This document shows, piece by piece, positions 1-8,486 of a DNA stretch of 64,000 nucleotides. Every line of letters starts with the position of its first letter. The stretch's first letter is position 1. The position numbers and the translations under genes are program-made. Origin of the DNA: Blastocatellia bacterium AA13 (GTDB taxonomy: Bacteria; Acidobacteriota; Blastocatellia; UBA7656); the NCBI GenBank assembly GCA_003222245.1, contig QHVH01000010.1, positions 1 to 64,000 of the forward strand, given 5' to 3'. The notes beneath the pieces were generated by a model. That model did not search any database and was not told the origin of the DNA. It saw only the letters and a program-made list of their open reading frames with translations.

Positions 1-311
1 TGACCCCAATCCTCTTTCCTAACCCAAGACCCTCACGCCTTCGGCGTGGATGATGTTGCATATACCTCACCGCCCTCGTTGTTCCTGACCCTGTTCCAAG
101 CCCGGCTCACTTCTGACAAGCACTACTGGTCTACTTTTGCCGAGCACCGAAGCAGGAATTGAGGTAGCGAGCCGTTACCGCTAAGAGACGACGCAAAGAA
201 CAAACCAAGGGCTAGTAGGAAGACTCTCATTAAAATAAATCCTCTCCAGAAGGTCTGGATCTAGAAGTCGCGGTTGTAGGTAAAGCGGCCGTTGCTATGA
301 GAATCCAGGAT
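1..311. other. Left-edge intergenic stretch
   Basis: No open frame with convincing protein-like composition is visible here. A small hairpin (CACGCC-TTCG-GGCGTG type, near 34-48) resembles the short palindromes scattered elsewhere in the window. The rest is unassigned and could be the eroded end of a gene lying to the left. Confidence 0.4.
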
Positions 312-1013
312 CTACTGATTTATCGGGCGATTGCCGGTGACGTGTTCATATCCACCTGGGGTTGTTAAACTCGGTTGATAATAATCACCCTGTTCCCATT
401 TCGATCCGTCGCTAAAGATAATGTACCCAAGCCTGATCACTGCTTTGTTCAGGCTTCCGAGCGGATATTTGTCCGCTGATAGGAAATCCTTGATCGAAGC
501 CATCTCTTTTGCCGAGATCGCGAATGTTATGGTCTCTCCCGGATTGAGCGCCAGAGGTTCGCGCCCTGATCGGATTGTAGAAGACCGTCTCGGATCAATA
601 CCGATTCCCAACTGGTTATAAACCATCATTGATCCGCTCGCCGATGTCTCCGGGAAATCAAGCTCCAGATGAATATATGTTATTTGTTTTTGAGACGTGT
701 TTTTTAGCGTGAATCCCAGGCTTTCCAGCCAATCGCTCGACCGGCGGCTTCCGAACAGGAAGACCGAGTTGAATTTCTGGTTCACTCCGACTCTGGTGCT
801 TTGAACCGTTAGATTGCCGAATTCGAAGGGCTCATTGGGAAACTCTTTACGCTCGATGATCTTTTCGTCGGATGCTCGAGCTTGTGGTGGTCGACGGCTC
901 TTGTAAGAAATCGAGCCCGTGTCCCTGACTGCCAGCCCGAATGCAACCGATCCCGTACAGACAATAATCCCTACAATGAGCCTGATAGTGTGTCTGGGTC
1001 TTGAATTGTTCAT
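312..1013 (-). CDS. Hypothetical membrane-anchored or secreted protein
   Basis: A 233-residue protein of unknown function. Residues 10-29 form a hydrophobic segment after a basic start (NNSRPRHTIR), so it is a signal anchor or an uncleaved signal peptide, with the remainder predicted outside the cytoplasm. The body is rich in alternating hydrophobic residues and has no cysteine or catalytic motif that I recognise. A pattern of the type DGSKWEQGDYY near the C-terminus recalls small secreted acidobacterial proteins that I know only as hypothetical. It lies on the same strand as, and downstream of, the NACHT/FGE pair but is separated by 276 bp of AT-rich DNA, so co-transcription is doubtful. Confidence 0.6.
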   Translation of the reverse strand: MNNSRPRHTIRLIVGIIVCTGSVAFGLAVRDTGSISYKSRRPPQARASDEKIIERKEFPNEPFEFGNLTVQSTRVGVNQKFNSVFLFGSRRSSDWLESLGFTLKNTSQKQITYIHLELDFPETSASGSMMVYNQLGIGIDPRRSSTIRSGREPLALNPGETITFAISAKEMASIKDFLSADKYPLGSLNKAVIRLGYIIFSDGSKWEQGDYYQPSLTTPGGYEHVTGNRPINQ

Positions 1014-1289
1014 TTCTCTACGGCCTCAATTCAAACGATCAACAGGATTCAGTTGGCTCCAGAATTCTTAACCGATAAGCTGACCGGGTAAAGCATGGCC
1101 GCAGTTTGTATCACGTTTCGCAATTCGTGTCAATAACTTTTAATTTTTCTAAATCTCGTTAATACCTGGTTCACTAAGAGAAGCGTAGTCGACTGGGCTC
1201 GGGCCGAGTTTGGCACTACCGAAATTCGAATCAGACTCTTTCCCATTGAGTCAGGATGGAGCGTATAAGATCGCTGAATCCCGAGCCTC

Positions 1290-2009
1290 TTATACAGGCG
1301 ATCCAGCTACACGGAAGCCATAATCGCTGTAGCGGAACTCGGGAGGCAGGCTACTGCGGGCAGCGACGCGAGTAATCTTGATCTGGTGTCGCCACGAGCC
1401 TCCACGAGATGAGCGCCGGGTTCCAAATGCGGGCCCGGGCGGATTCTCGATTGGAGACTTTTCGTAGTAACGCGGATCGTACCAATCGGCGCACCACTCG
1501 TGAACGTTCTCCGATACATCGAAGAGGCCGAATCCATTTGGCGGTCGCTTACCGACTGGTTCCGGCCCGCCTCGCCATGAGTCCAAATAGCCGGGCTGAT
1601 TTTCGGGAGAATCATCGCCCCACGTATAGAGCCTTCCCTCCCGCCCTCCCCGCGCCGCCATCTCCCACTCGGCCTCTATAGGCAGTCGGCACAGCTTCCC
1701 CGTCCGCTGTGAAAGCCATTCGCAATACTCGACGGCATCGAACCAACTGACGCTCGTGACGGGCTGATCGGAATCGTTGAACCTCTCGTCGGTAAAGCCC
1801 GGCGGAAGCGATTTACGCGTGTCATCCATGAAGATCGAGTACAGCCGATTTGTGACGGCGAAAGCGCCGATGCTGAAACTATCGAGCACGACCCGGTGGA
1901 CCGGCCTTTCATCCGCCATCCCGGAATCGCATCCCATCAGGAACTCTCCAGCAGGTATGGTAATGAGCCGAGGCTCGGTGTAGGGCGGCGTAAGAGAATT
2001 GCTACCCAT
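1290..2009 (-). CDS. FGE-sulfatase (SUMF1-fold) domain protein, probably non-catalytic
   Basis: A 239-residue single-domain protein of the formylglycine-generating-enzyme superfamily. It opens with the typical IPAGEFLMG strand, continues through VTNRLY, PVTSVSWFDAVEYCEWLS, RLPIEAEWEMAARGG and ENVHEWCADWYDPRYY, and ends with RGGSW and YGFRVA. True FGEs carry two catalytic cysteines just after the GGSW-like motif; here those positions are His and Thr (GGSWRHQIKIT), so oxidation of sulfatase cysteines is unlikely. It starts 133 bp after the stop of the TIR-NACHT-WD40 gene on the same strand, with an AGAAGGG ribosome site. FGE-fold domains are recurrent partners of NACHT/TIR conflict systems, so I infer a ligand-binding or scaffold role in that system. 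Confidence 0.85.
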   Translation of the reverse strand: MGSNSLTPPYTEPRLITIPAGEFLMGCDSGMADERPVHRVVLDSFSIGAFAVTNRLYSIFMDDTRKSLPPGFTDERFNDSDQPVTSVSWFDAVEYCEWLSQRTGKLCRLPIEAEWEMAARGGREGRLYTWGDDSPENQPGYLDSWRGGPEPVGKRPPNGFGLFDVSENVHEWCADWYDPRYYEKSPIENPPGPAFGTRRSSRGGSWRHQIKITRVAARSSLPPEFRYSDYGFRVAGSPV

Positions 2010-2142
2010 TTTTCTAATGCCCTTCTCAAGTCCCCCTATGTTTTAATCACCTTTCCATCTGTTGAAGCTGTCTTCACGTCTGTCTATGGGTGATCAAGAA
2101 TTGTCACACGTTGCGGACGCCTCCATACCTGTTGAGTCTGTT

Positions 2143-5100
2143 TTAGCCCGTGTAGCGGGAGAGCGCTTCCCTGACGGCCCTGGGATCGTGAAACTCCTTC
2201 ACCAGTTGTTCGGCGGTGTAAGAGGCCAGCGAGCCGGGCTCGGTATAAGCGAGATACCGCATGCCTTCGGGGCTGGCGTCGAATCGGCCGTCGGGCAAGA
2301 GATCCAGCCATTCGCCGGATCCGAAAGAGTAGCGATAAAGAAAAGTCTGGCCGGTCTCGATATCCCAGAACTGGAGCCGGCCTGCCGAGCCCGCCGCAAT
2401 CAGGTATTTACCGTTTGGAGCAAAACAGATTGACCATATCGAACCGAGGGTTCCCTGCAGCGTTCGAATTGCGGTTCCGCTCTTCACCGACCACAGCCTG
2501 ACACTATTGTCATAGCCGCCGCTAGCGAGGGTCTGTCCATCAGGAGAAAAGGCAACCGAGTTGACCCAATTAGTATGGCCTTCGAGTAAGTGAAGAGCGG
2601 AACCGGAGTCGAGATCCCAGAGCTTGACAGTGTTGTCATCGCCGCCGCTGGCGAGGGTCTGTCCATCAGGAGAAAGGGCAACCGACCTGATCCAGTCCCC
2701 ATGGCCATCGAGTAAGCGAAGAGCGGAACCGGAGTTGAGATCCCAGAGCCCGACACTGTCGCCGCCGCCGCCGCTAGCGAGGGTCTGTCCATCGGGAGAA
2801 AACGCTACCGAGTTGACCCAATTCGTATGGCCATCGAAGATGCGCAAGGCGGAACCCGAGTTGATATCCCAGAGCCTGACACTATTGTCATCGCCGCCGC
2901 TGGCGAGGGTCTGTCCATCAGGAGAAAAGGCAACCGACCTGACCCAGTCCTCATGGCCATCTAGTAAGCGAAGAGCGGAACCGGAGTTGAGATCCCAGAG
3001 TCTGACAGTCGTGTCAGCGCCGCCGCTAGCAAGGGATTGTCCATCAGGAGAAAAGGCAACCGAGTTGACCCCAAACGTATGGCCTTCCAGTATGCGCAAG
3101 GCTGTTCCGGCGTTGAGATCCCAGAGCCTGACGGTCTTGTCATAGCCGCCGCTAGCCAGGGTCTGTCCATCAGGAGAAAAGGCAACCGACCGGATTCCAT
3201 TAGCATGGCCATTGAGTACGCTAAGAGCGGAGCCGGCGTTGAGATCCCAGAGCCGGACAGTACTGTCATCGCCGCCGCTAGCGAGGGTCTGTTCATTGGG
3301 AGAAAAGACAACCGAGTTGACCCCAAACGTATGGCCTTCGAGGATGCGAAGTGTGGAACCGGTGCTGCGATCCCACAGCCTGACAGTCTTATCAAAGCCG
3401 CCGCTGGCAAGGGTCTGTCCATCAGGAGAAAAGGCAACCGAGTTGACCCGATTCGTATGGCCTTCGAGTATGCGAAGTATGGAAGCGGAGTTGAGATCCC
3501 AGAGCCCGACACTCTTGTCATCGCCGCCGCTGGCAAGGGTCTGTCCATCAGGAGAAATGGCAACCGAGTTGACCCCAAACGTATGGCCTTCGAGGATGCG
3601 AAGTATGGAACCGGAGTTGAGATCCCAAAGCCTGACCACACTGTCATAGCCGCCGCTGGCGAGGGTCTGTCCATCGGAAGAAAGAGCAACCGACAGTACC
3701 CCATTAGTATGGCCAACGAGTAAGCGAAGAGCGGAGCCGGAGTTGAGATCCCAGAGCCGGACAGTCCTGTCATAGCCGCCGCTGGCGAGGGTCTGTCGAT
3801 CAGGAGAAAAGGCAACCGAGCTGACCCCATCAGTATGGCCCTTGAGTAAGCGAAGTGGGGCACCGGTGTTGAGATCCCACAACCTGACAGTCTCGTCATT
3901 GCCGCCGCTGGCAAGGGTTTGTCCATCAGGAGAAAAGGCAACCGACATAATCCCACTCGTATGCCCTTCGAGTGCACGCAGCAGGCGGCCGTCCTCCACG
4001 CGATAGATCAGTATGATGCCGTCCGCGCATCCGCTTGCCACCAACTCGCCGTCCCGGCTGTAGGCCACTGCGTACACTGCCGAGCCAGGTCCACTCTGTA
4101 CTACGGCGGTCAGATTCTTCTGTAGTGTTCCCGCCGCCCGTGTTTCCGCCGCCCGCGCGACACTTCGCAGATTTCCGCCGGCTGCAAGCGGCAGGGCAGC
4201 GCGTGTCATAATCGCTCCGGTGAGATCGGAATCAATCAAGCGGGCCTCATCAAAAGATGCGCCGGTGAGATCCGCTTCGCGAAAACTGCTATTTCGAATC
4301 TCGGCGTTGTCCATTCTCAGCGAAGTCAATTTGGCAGACTCGAAGCTGCAATCTGAGACCTTCGCATGATTGAGATTCGCTCCCGTCAAATCCGCGCGGT
4401 CGAAGCTGACCTCCCAGAGGTCGGCGGCCTCCAGAACGATTTCCTGAAGTTGAGCGTACTGGAGAAATGCTCCCGCCGGGATTCGTCCCTTCAGCTTCTC
4501 ACGCAGCAGAGCCGGGTCCGGTATCCGGTCTTCCATCCCGGAGCGAATGCGCTCGCTCCAATACAATATCTGCAAGGCATTTTCGGAAACACGCCGCGTA
4601 TAGGCGATCATCAATATCCGCTGAAGCGGGCCGGCCATGCGGTCTTCATTGTCCACGAGCGTGAGAAAGTAAATCACCTTGCGGTCGAGCCTGTTCGTAT
4701 CGAGCGCCGCGCGAATGCCGGTATCTTCTGGTTCGCTCATGGCGTCGAACAGCTTCCGAGCGAGAAAGAACTCCATGAACGACCTGTGGATGAACGCGAA
4801 GTTGCCGGCGTCGTCGGCCCGCTTGAGAAACGACGCGCCTTGAAGCTCTCTTGCCACATCGAGAAGCTCCTCTTCGCCCGCGCCGAGCGTTTTGTCGGGC
4901 GCCAGCTTCTTGAGGAAAGGAAGCAATTCGCGATAGTGAATCGCCGCCGCGCCCTCGTTCCAGAGAGTCCACGCCAGCTCCAGCATCAGCCCGAGTTTTA
5001 TTCGCTTGTCGAGAAAGCGCCCCTTCTCTTCTTCTCGCTCGACCCAGATGTTCGTATACACGGAATACAGATTAGCCGCGTTGACTTGCTGCCCCTTATC

Positions 5101-6768
5101 CAGATGGCCGAGCGACTTGACTATCATGTCCAGAAGCAGAGGCCGATGGGCGAGCTCCTGGAGGTTATGAATTTCCTGGATCTTCTTCCAATCTTCGGCG
5201 ACCGTGTTTGGCCGCGCCTTTGACAGGTAGCCCAAGATTTTTTCGTCGTCGAACTCTTCCAGATAGACGACCTCCGCCCTCGATTGCTTTCGAAGCTCCC
5301 TGTAGAGATCGGTTTCGATCTCCGACAGCTTTGGGCCTTCGCCGATCACGGTGACTTGCTCGTTGCGGTCCTTGAAGTAGTGAGTGCGGCAGGTGAGTAT
5401 GACCTTGCCGTTGAACTCGGCAGCCCTGCGCAGCTCTCGAAAGTTGCTCTGGGTCACTTCCCATCTGACGCGGTCGGCCATTTCGTCGAACGCGTCGAAA
5501 AACAGGATTATCCTGCCAATCCTGACCAGGTGAATAAACCGCCTGAAGTCGACGCCCTGAAGCCCGCGCTTGCTGAAGTGGCTGATGACGATGCTTTCAA
5601 GCGAGTTCTCCTTGCGCACGTCCTTGAGCGGAATCAACACCGGCGCGGGCAGGCGAATTGGATCTTCGCGAAAGCTCTTCGCAAGGTCGTATGCAAGAAA
5701 ATCCGCCAGCGTGCTCTTGCCCGCTCCGAGATCGCCGAGCACGACCATCAGGTTTCCTCGCGAATCGCCGAGCCACTTGCCGATATGCTCGAGCGCGGGT
5801 TTGTTTTCGTAAGTGATATCGGTCTTCAAATCGGGTCGGATGAACCAGTCATCGCCCCCCCAGCGCTCGTCTCTCATTGCTTCGTAGTTCTTGATCAGAC
5901 CATTGACATAGAAATCCAGCGGCACAAGCTCACGAAGAAGCTCCGCGTAGGTGGTGCATCCGACGCCCGCGGCGGTCAGGGCCTCGCGCGCATCGCCGTC
6001 GAAGCCTTGCGACGACACCACAAGCCAGCGATAAGCGGGGAGCGTTTTCTGTACTACGTTTTGCTGCGCGAGTATCTGGTTGCGGTCATCGGCGGTCACT
6101 CGTTTGTTCTTGCACTCCACCACCGCCTGATTGACAAGCCCGCCTCTCTTTTCCTCGATTGTCAGATCTATTTGAAAGCCGGAGATCTGAAGGTCCTGTT
6201 TTACGTCGAAGCCCAGCAGGCGGTACAACGCAGCGACCTCTTCTTCGAAGCGATTGCCTTTAGAAGCAGCCAGGCGACCGCGCCTTGCTGGATCGAAGCC
6301 GTGTTCTTCGATATCGATGAACTCGTTGCTTCGCGAATCATCCCGGCGCGGCAGATCGAGCGCGCGAACAAGCTCACGAAAGCGAAGATCGAAGTCGGAG
6401 TCCTTGCGGCAGTCGATGTACAGAAGGCTCTTGAATGTAGGCGGTATCTTGCAGTCGTCCAGAAGAAGCGGTATCAACGGGCGCTGTTCGGCCAACACGT
6501 CGGAGTGCGTTTGGCCGTAGCTTTCGGCCAGGGTCCAAACTTTGTCATCCCGAAAATAACTTCCGCTCCAAACCGCGATCATCTTGCGTGAGGTTTCGAT
6601 ACCGTCGTTTATTCTCTTGAGCAAGTGGTCGCCAGGTTGAAGCCTCCATTTGTCGAACCAGACACGAATGCCTTCGTCGCGCAGCCGCTGGGCTAGCTTC
6701 TCGGACCATACACGGTCATCACCGGCGTAGCTGATAAAGGCGTCGTATTCGAATTCGGGGCCGGACAT
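2143..6768 (-). CDS. TIR - PD-(D/E)XK nuclease - NACHT NTPase - pentapeptide - WD40 protein (NLR-like conflict/antiphage protein)
   Basis: A 1541-residue multidomain protein. Residues 7-140 form a TIR domain (DAFISYAGDD; W78-x3-E82 matches the catalytic glutamate spacing of NAD-cleaving TIRs). Residues 165-285 resemble an Mrr-like PD-(D/E)XK nuclease, with D201 and E218-C-K220. A NACHT NTPase follows: Walker A GDLGAGKST (345-353), Walker B IILFFDAFDE (420-429), then helical modules to about 760. Residues 765-860 are pentapeptide repeats. Residues 885-1476 hold 14 WD40 blades, 12 of them nearly identical, enough for two seven-bladed propellers. The last 65 residues carry the PDGRFD/S-type tail common in WD40 conflict proteins. 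The start has a GAGG ribosome site about 10 nt upstream. By analogy with STAND sensors, the propellers would detect a ligand, NACHT would oligomerise, and TIR and/or nuclease would deplete NAD or cut nucleic acid. The domain calls are strong; antiphage function is inferred. Confidence 0.93.
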   Translation of the reverse strand: MSGPEFEYDAFISYAGDDRVWSEKLAQRLRDEGIRVWFDKWRLQPGDHLLKRINDGIETSRKMIAVWSGSYFRDDKVWTLAESYGQTHSDVLAEQRPLIPLLLDDCKIPPTFKSLLYIDCRKDSDFDLRFRELVRALDLPRRDDSRSNEFIDIEEHGFDPARRGRLAASKGNRFEEEVAALYRLLGFDVKQDLQISGFQIDLTIEEKRGGLVNQAVVECKNKRVTADDRNQILAQQNVVQKTLPAYRWLVVSSQGFDGDAREALTAAGVGCTTYAELLRELVPLDFYVNGLIKNYEAMRDERWGGDDWFIRPDLKTDITYENKPALEHIGKWLGDSRGNLMVVLGDLGAGKSTLADFLAYDLAKSFREDPIRLPAPVLIPLKDVRKENSLESIVISHFSKRGLQGVDFRRFIHLVRIGRIILFFDAFDEMADRVRWEVTQSNFRELRRAAEFNGKVILTCRTHYFKDRNEQVTVIGEGPKLSEIETDLYRELRKQSRAEVVYLEEFDDEKILGYLSKARPNTVAEDWKKIQEIHNLQELAHRPLLLDMIVKSLGHLDKGQQVNAANLYSVYTNIWVEREEEKGRFLDKRIKLGLMLELAWTLWNEGAAAIHYRELLPFLKKLAPDKTLGAGEEELLDVARELQGASFLKRADDAGNFAFIHRSFMEFFLARKLFDAMSEPEDTGIRAALDTNRLDRKVIYFLTLVDNEDRMAGPLQRILMIAYTRRVSENALQILYWSERIRSGMEDRIPDPALLREKLKGRIPAGAFLQYAQLQEIVLEAADLWEVSFDRADLTGANLNHAKVSDCSFESAKLTSLRMDNAEIRNSSFREADLTGASFDEARLIDSDLTGAIMTRAALPLAAGGNLRSVARAAETRAAGTLQKNLTAVVQSGPGSAVYAVAYSRDGELVASGCADGIILIYRVEDGRLLRALEGHTSGIMSVAFSPDGQTLASGGNDETVRLWDLNTGAPLRLLKGHTDGVSSVAFSPDRQTLASGGYDRTVRLWDLNSGSALRLLVGHTNGVLSVALSSDGQTLASGGYDSVVRLWDLNSGSILRILEGHTFGVNSVAISPDGQTLASGGDDKSVGLWDLNSASILRILEGHTNRVNSVAFSPDGQTLASGGFDKTVRLWDRSTGSTLRILEGHTFGVNSVVFSPNEQTLASGGDDSTVRLWDLNAGSALSVLNGHANGIRSVAFSPDGQTLASGGYDKTVRLWDLNAGTALRILEGHTFGVNSVAFSPDGQSLASGGADTTVRLWDLNSGSALRLLDGHEDWVRSVAFSPDGQTLASGGDDNSVRLWDINSGSALRIFDGHTNWVNSVAFSPDGQTLASGGGGDSVGLWDLNSGSALRLLDGHGDWIRSVALSPDGQTLASGGDDNTVKLWDLDSGSALHLLEGHTNWVNSVAFSPDGQTLASGGYDNSVRLWSVKSGTAIRTLQGTLGSIWSICFAPNGKYLIAAGSAGRLQFWDIETGQTFLYRYSFGSGEWLDLLPDGRFDASPEGMRYLAYTEPGSLASYTAEQLVKEFHDPRAVREALSRYTG
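2471..3983 (-). repeat. Tandem 126-bp repeats coding for 12 near-identical WD40 blades
   Basis: Twelve consecutive in-frame units of 126 bp (42 codons) encode blades sharing SVAFSPDGQTLASGG and VRLWDLNSG cores. A diverged blade sits before the first unit and another after the last. Within the units, differences gather at the residues after GHT, the residue before SVAFS, the residue after SGG and the two or three residues before VRLWD. The units also fall into alternating pairs: blades 4, 6 and 8 carry F-G after GHT, blades 9 and 11 carry D-W, blades 10 and 12 carry N-W. The array therefore appears to have grown by duplicating two-blade units. Confidence 0.9.
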
Positions 6769-7068
6769 TCGATTTACCTCGATATGGAGAGCGCTCGATT
6801 GGGTGACCGGGCTTAGAGATTAGCATCGATGGACAAAATCGCCGAACGGTTCAGCCAGCTGCCTCGGTGCGCAACAATTCGTCGGTAATCGCACGGGAAT
6901 AAAATCTTGAGTTTGGAAAAATTTGGATTGTTCCCAGAGCAGGGGAACGCGTCAGTAGCCGGAGGCGAGCGAAGCGCAGCCCCGGTGCGAGAAGAGGCAG
7001 GTATGTTCCGTGAAGGGAAACGCGTCACCGGTAAGAGCGTTTCAAAACAACATCGTTAGTTTTTGAGC

Positions 7069-7189
7069 AGCGCGACAACAAACGCCTATGTCGCGCTTTC
7101 AGCGCTAGAGGCGTCGCGGGTTGTTTATCAGGGGCGGCGCGCTACGCGCTTGCCTCTGGCTATTTAATAGTCGGCCTTTCAGGCCTTAC
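7069..7189. repeat. Dispersed repeat family A, copy 1
   Basis: About 120 bp built of short palindromes: CTATGTCGCGC followed by a TTTCAG-type linker, GGGCGGCGCGCTACGCGCTTG, and an end block GCTATTTAATAGTCGGCC followed by TTTCAGGCCT. The same order of blocks recurs at 27901-28009, and the end block alone recurs at 48224-48253. No open frame is present. It is probably a non-coding mobile palindromic element. Confidence 0.7.
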
Positions 7190-7240
7190 CTTGAGCATGG
7201 TCTTTCAGTTGGTAAGATATAAAATGTCCAGAATCCCAAA

Positions 7241-7359
7241 CCACCGATGAATCGACGGGCTCGAGTTTGGACATTTGCGGACCTGGGAGCGCAGTCATCT
7301 TGCCTGCTTCCCCACTGATAAATCGGCGGCTATTAATCGAGCATTCCTTTGGGATGCCG
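7241..7359. repeat. Dispersed repeat family B, copy 1
   Basis: About 120 bp that begins CCACCGATGAATCG, passes through TTGCGGACCTG and CATCTTGCCTGC, and ends ATTAATCGAGCATTCC with TTTGGGATGCC. It is closely similar, in the same orientation, to 9261-9381. The two copies are direct repeats enclosing the membrane protein, the cupin and the dehydrogenase stump. Confidence 0.75.
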
Positions 7360-7411
7360 GAAGAAACAGGAGGTTTGGATTGAATCTCGATGGCTCTTCG
7401 GCTGAACTCTC

Positions 7412-7951
7412 TCAGCGATGCCGGTCAGTCTCCGGCGGTTCTCCTCTCTTAACAAAGACGTGATAGATGACGGCGTCCCACGCATTGTGAATGCCAACAA
7501 AGAGGAGCAGCAGCATCGAAGAGCCGGCGAAGAACAGGGCTGGGCGGACACTGGAGCGAGCCGCGTATGCCGATCCGGCCAAAATTGCATACGCCGCACA
7601 TGGAAGCAGAACATGAAACAACCAGTCCTCAAATACGGGCTCGTAGATGGTTTGTGCTCTCATACGCCGAGCCACGACGACTGCGTACACTATCCCGCTC
7701 AGACCCACTAATCCCCAAAAAAAGGCGACGCTTCTGATCGCATGCCACGGAGCGCTCAGAACCGCTGACAGCAACAGCACGACTCCGAAATGAACGACGC
7801 TCGGCGTAGCAAAGGCGGCTCCGGCCTCCGTCGTCCTTGGCGCCGACCCACCGGCTATGAGCGCTATGACCACGAACTGCAATCCGATCAGCGCGCCCGC
7901 GGATGACCCGAGAATTACATAAAAACTATTCCACTCGGTGAGCTCCGGCAT
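7412..7951 (-). CDS. Hypothetical integral membrane protein
   Basis: A 179-residue protein with about five predicted membrane helices, including one near residues 10-33 (VILGSSAGALIGLQFVVIAL), one at 53-68 and three more to the C-terminus, with a short basic loop (ARRMRAQ) in the middle and a charged hydrophilic tail. I do not recognise a named family, though small proteins opening with a GSSAGALIGLQF-like helix are familiar as uncharacterised bacterial membrane proteins. It stands alone on the minus strand, 82 bp beyond the end of the cupin gene, so it may be transcribed with it. Confidence 0.7.
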   Translation of the reverse strand: MPELTEWNSFYVILGSSAGALIGLQFVVIALIAGGSAPRTTEAGAAFATPSVVHFGVVLLLSAVLSAPWHAIRSVAFFWGLVGLSGIVYAVVVARRMRAQTIYEPVFEDWLFHVLLPCAAYAILAGSAYAARSSVRPALFFAGSSMLLLLFVGIHNAWDAVIYHVFVKRGEPPETDRHR

Positions 7952-8033
7952 ATCGTCAACAAATCTCTCATGTGCGCCGCCCGCGAGCCAAGCAGACTAG
8001 AGCACCCCGAGTTTTGTTCGTCATTGTCTTTTC

Positions 8034-8444
8034 TTATTTTTTGCCTAACGGGGCTTGGTACTGTTCGTCGCTGACCTTTTCCTGCCATTCGACGACCTTG
8101 CCGTCGAGCGCTTCCTGTATGGCTATGTGCGACATTCCAGTGGTTGACGTTGCGCCGTGCCAGTGCCGCTCGTTTGGCGGACACCAGACCACGTCGCCGG
8201 AATGGATTTCGACCTTCGGTCCGTCCTCGCTCTGCACCCATCCGCAGCCCTGGGTGACGAACAGCGTTTGTCCGAGGGGGTGCCAGTGCCAGGCCGATCT
8301 GGAGCCGGGTTCGAAGGTCACTAGCACACAACTGAGGCGAGCAGGATCAGGCGCCTGAATGATCGGATCGATGCGCACATCGCCAGTAAAATTCTCTTGC
8401 GGCCCTTGCCCCGACGGCCGCGAGCCATTTCTTTTGACTTCCAC
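8034..8444 (-). CDS. Cupin protein of the (R)-hydroxynitrile lyase type
   Basis: A 136-residue single-domain cupin. Motif 1 is [17 protein letters not shown] and motif 2 is [16 protein letters not shown]. His53, His55, Gln59 and His94 fall at the same positions as the Mn ligands that I recall for the Granulicella tundricola hydroxynitrile lyase, another acidobacterial protein, so Mn or Fe binding at this site is a confident inference. The family cleaves or forms cyanohydrins in vitro; its physiological role is unclear and other small-molecule lyase or isomerase activities are possible. It follows a dehydrogenase stump (8487-8720) on the same strand, and full-length zinc alcohol dehydrogenases are common neighbours of this cupin. 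Confidence 0.85.
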   Translation of the reverse strand: MEVKRNGSRPSGQGPQENFTGDVRIDPIIQAPDPARLSCVLVTFEPGSRSAWHWHPLGQTLFVTQGCGWVQSEDGPKVEIHSGDVVWCPPNERHWHGATSTTGMSHIAIQEALDGKVVEWQEKVSDEQYQAPLGKK

Positions 8445-8486
8445 TTTTCTGAATCCTCCGTTTGATTGTCTTATGTGGTTATCGAA

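Larger units (their letters stand above)
6769..7411. other. Intergenic region upstream of the NACHT gene, with dispersed repeats
   Basis: This is 643 bp between the divergent-side start of the TIR-NACHT gene and the end of the next minus-strand gene. It contains one copy of dispersed repeat family A (about 7069-7189) and one copy of family B (7241-7359), annotated separately. The first 300 bp beyond the NACHT start should hold its promoter, but I could not find a convincing -35/-10 pair. Short open frames here lack protein-like composition. Confidence 0.5.

Noticed and set aside
2961-3977. 338-codon minus-strand frame with strong internal repeats
   Set aside because: The repeats are an out-of-frame reading of the 126-bp WD40 units. 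It has no independent support.
4366-5223. 285-codon plus-strand frame over the NACHT region
   Set aside because: Antisense shadow; composition is not that of a known protein.
5284-6591. 435-codon plus-strand frame antisense to the TIR/nuclease/NACHT coding region
   Set aside because: It is the mirror frame of a GC-rich real gene, has no ribosome site or recognisable motif, and the opposite strand encodes clear domains.
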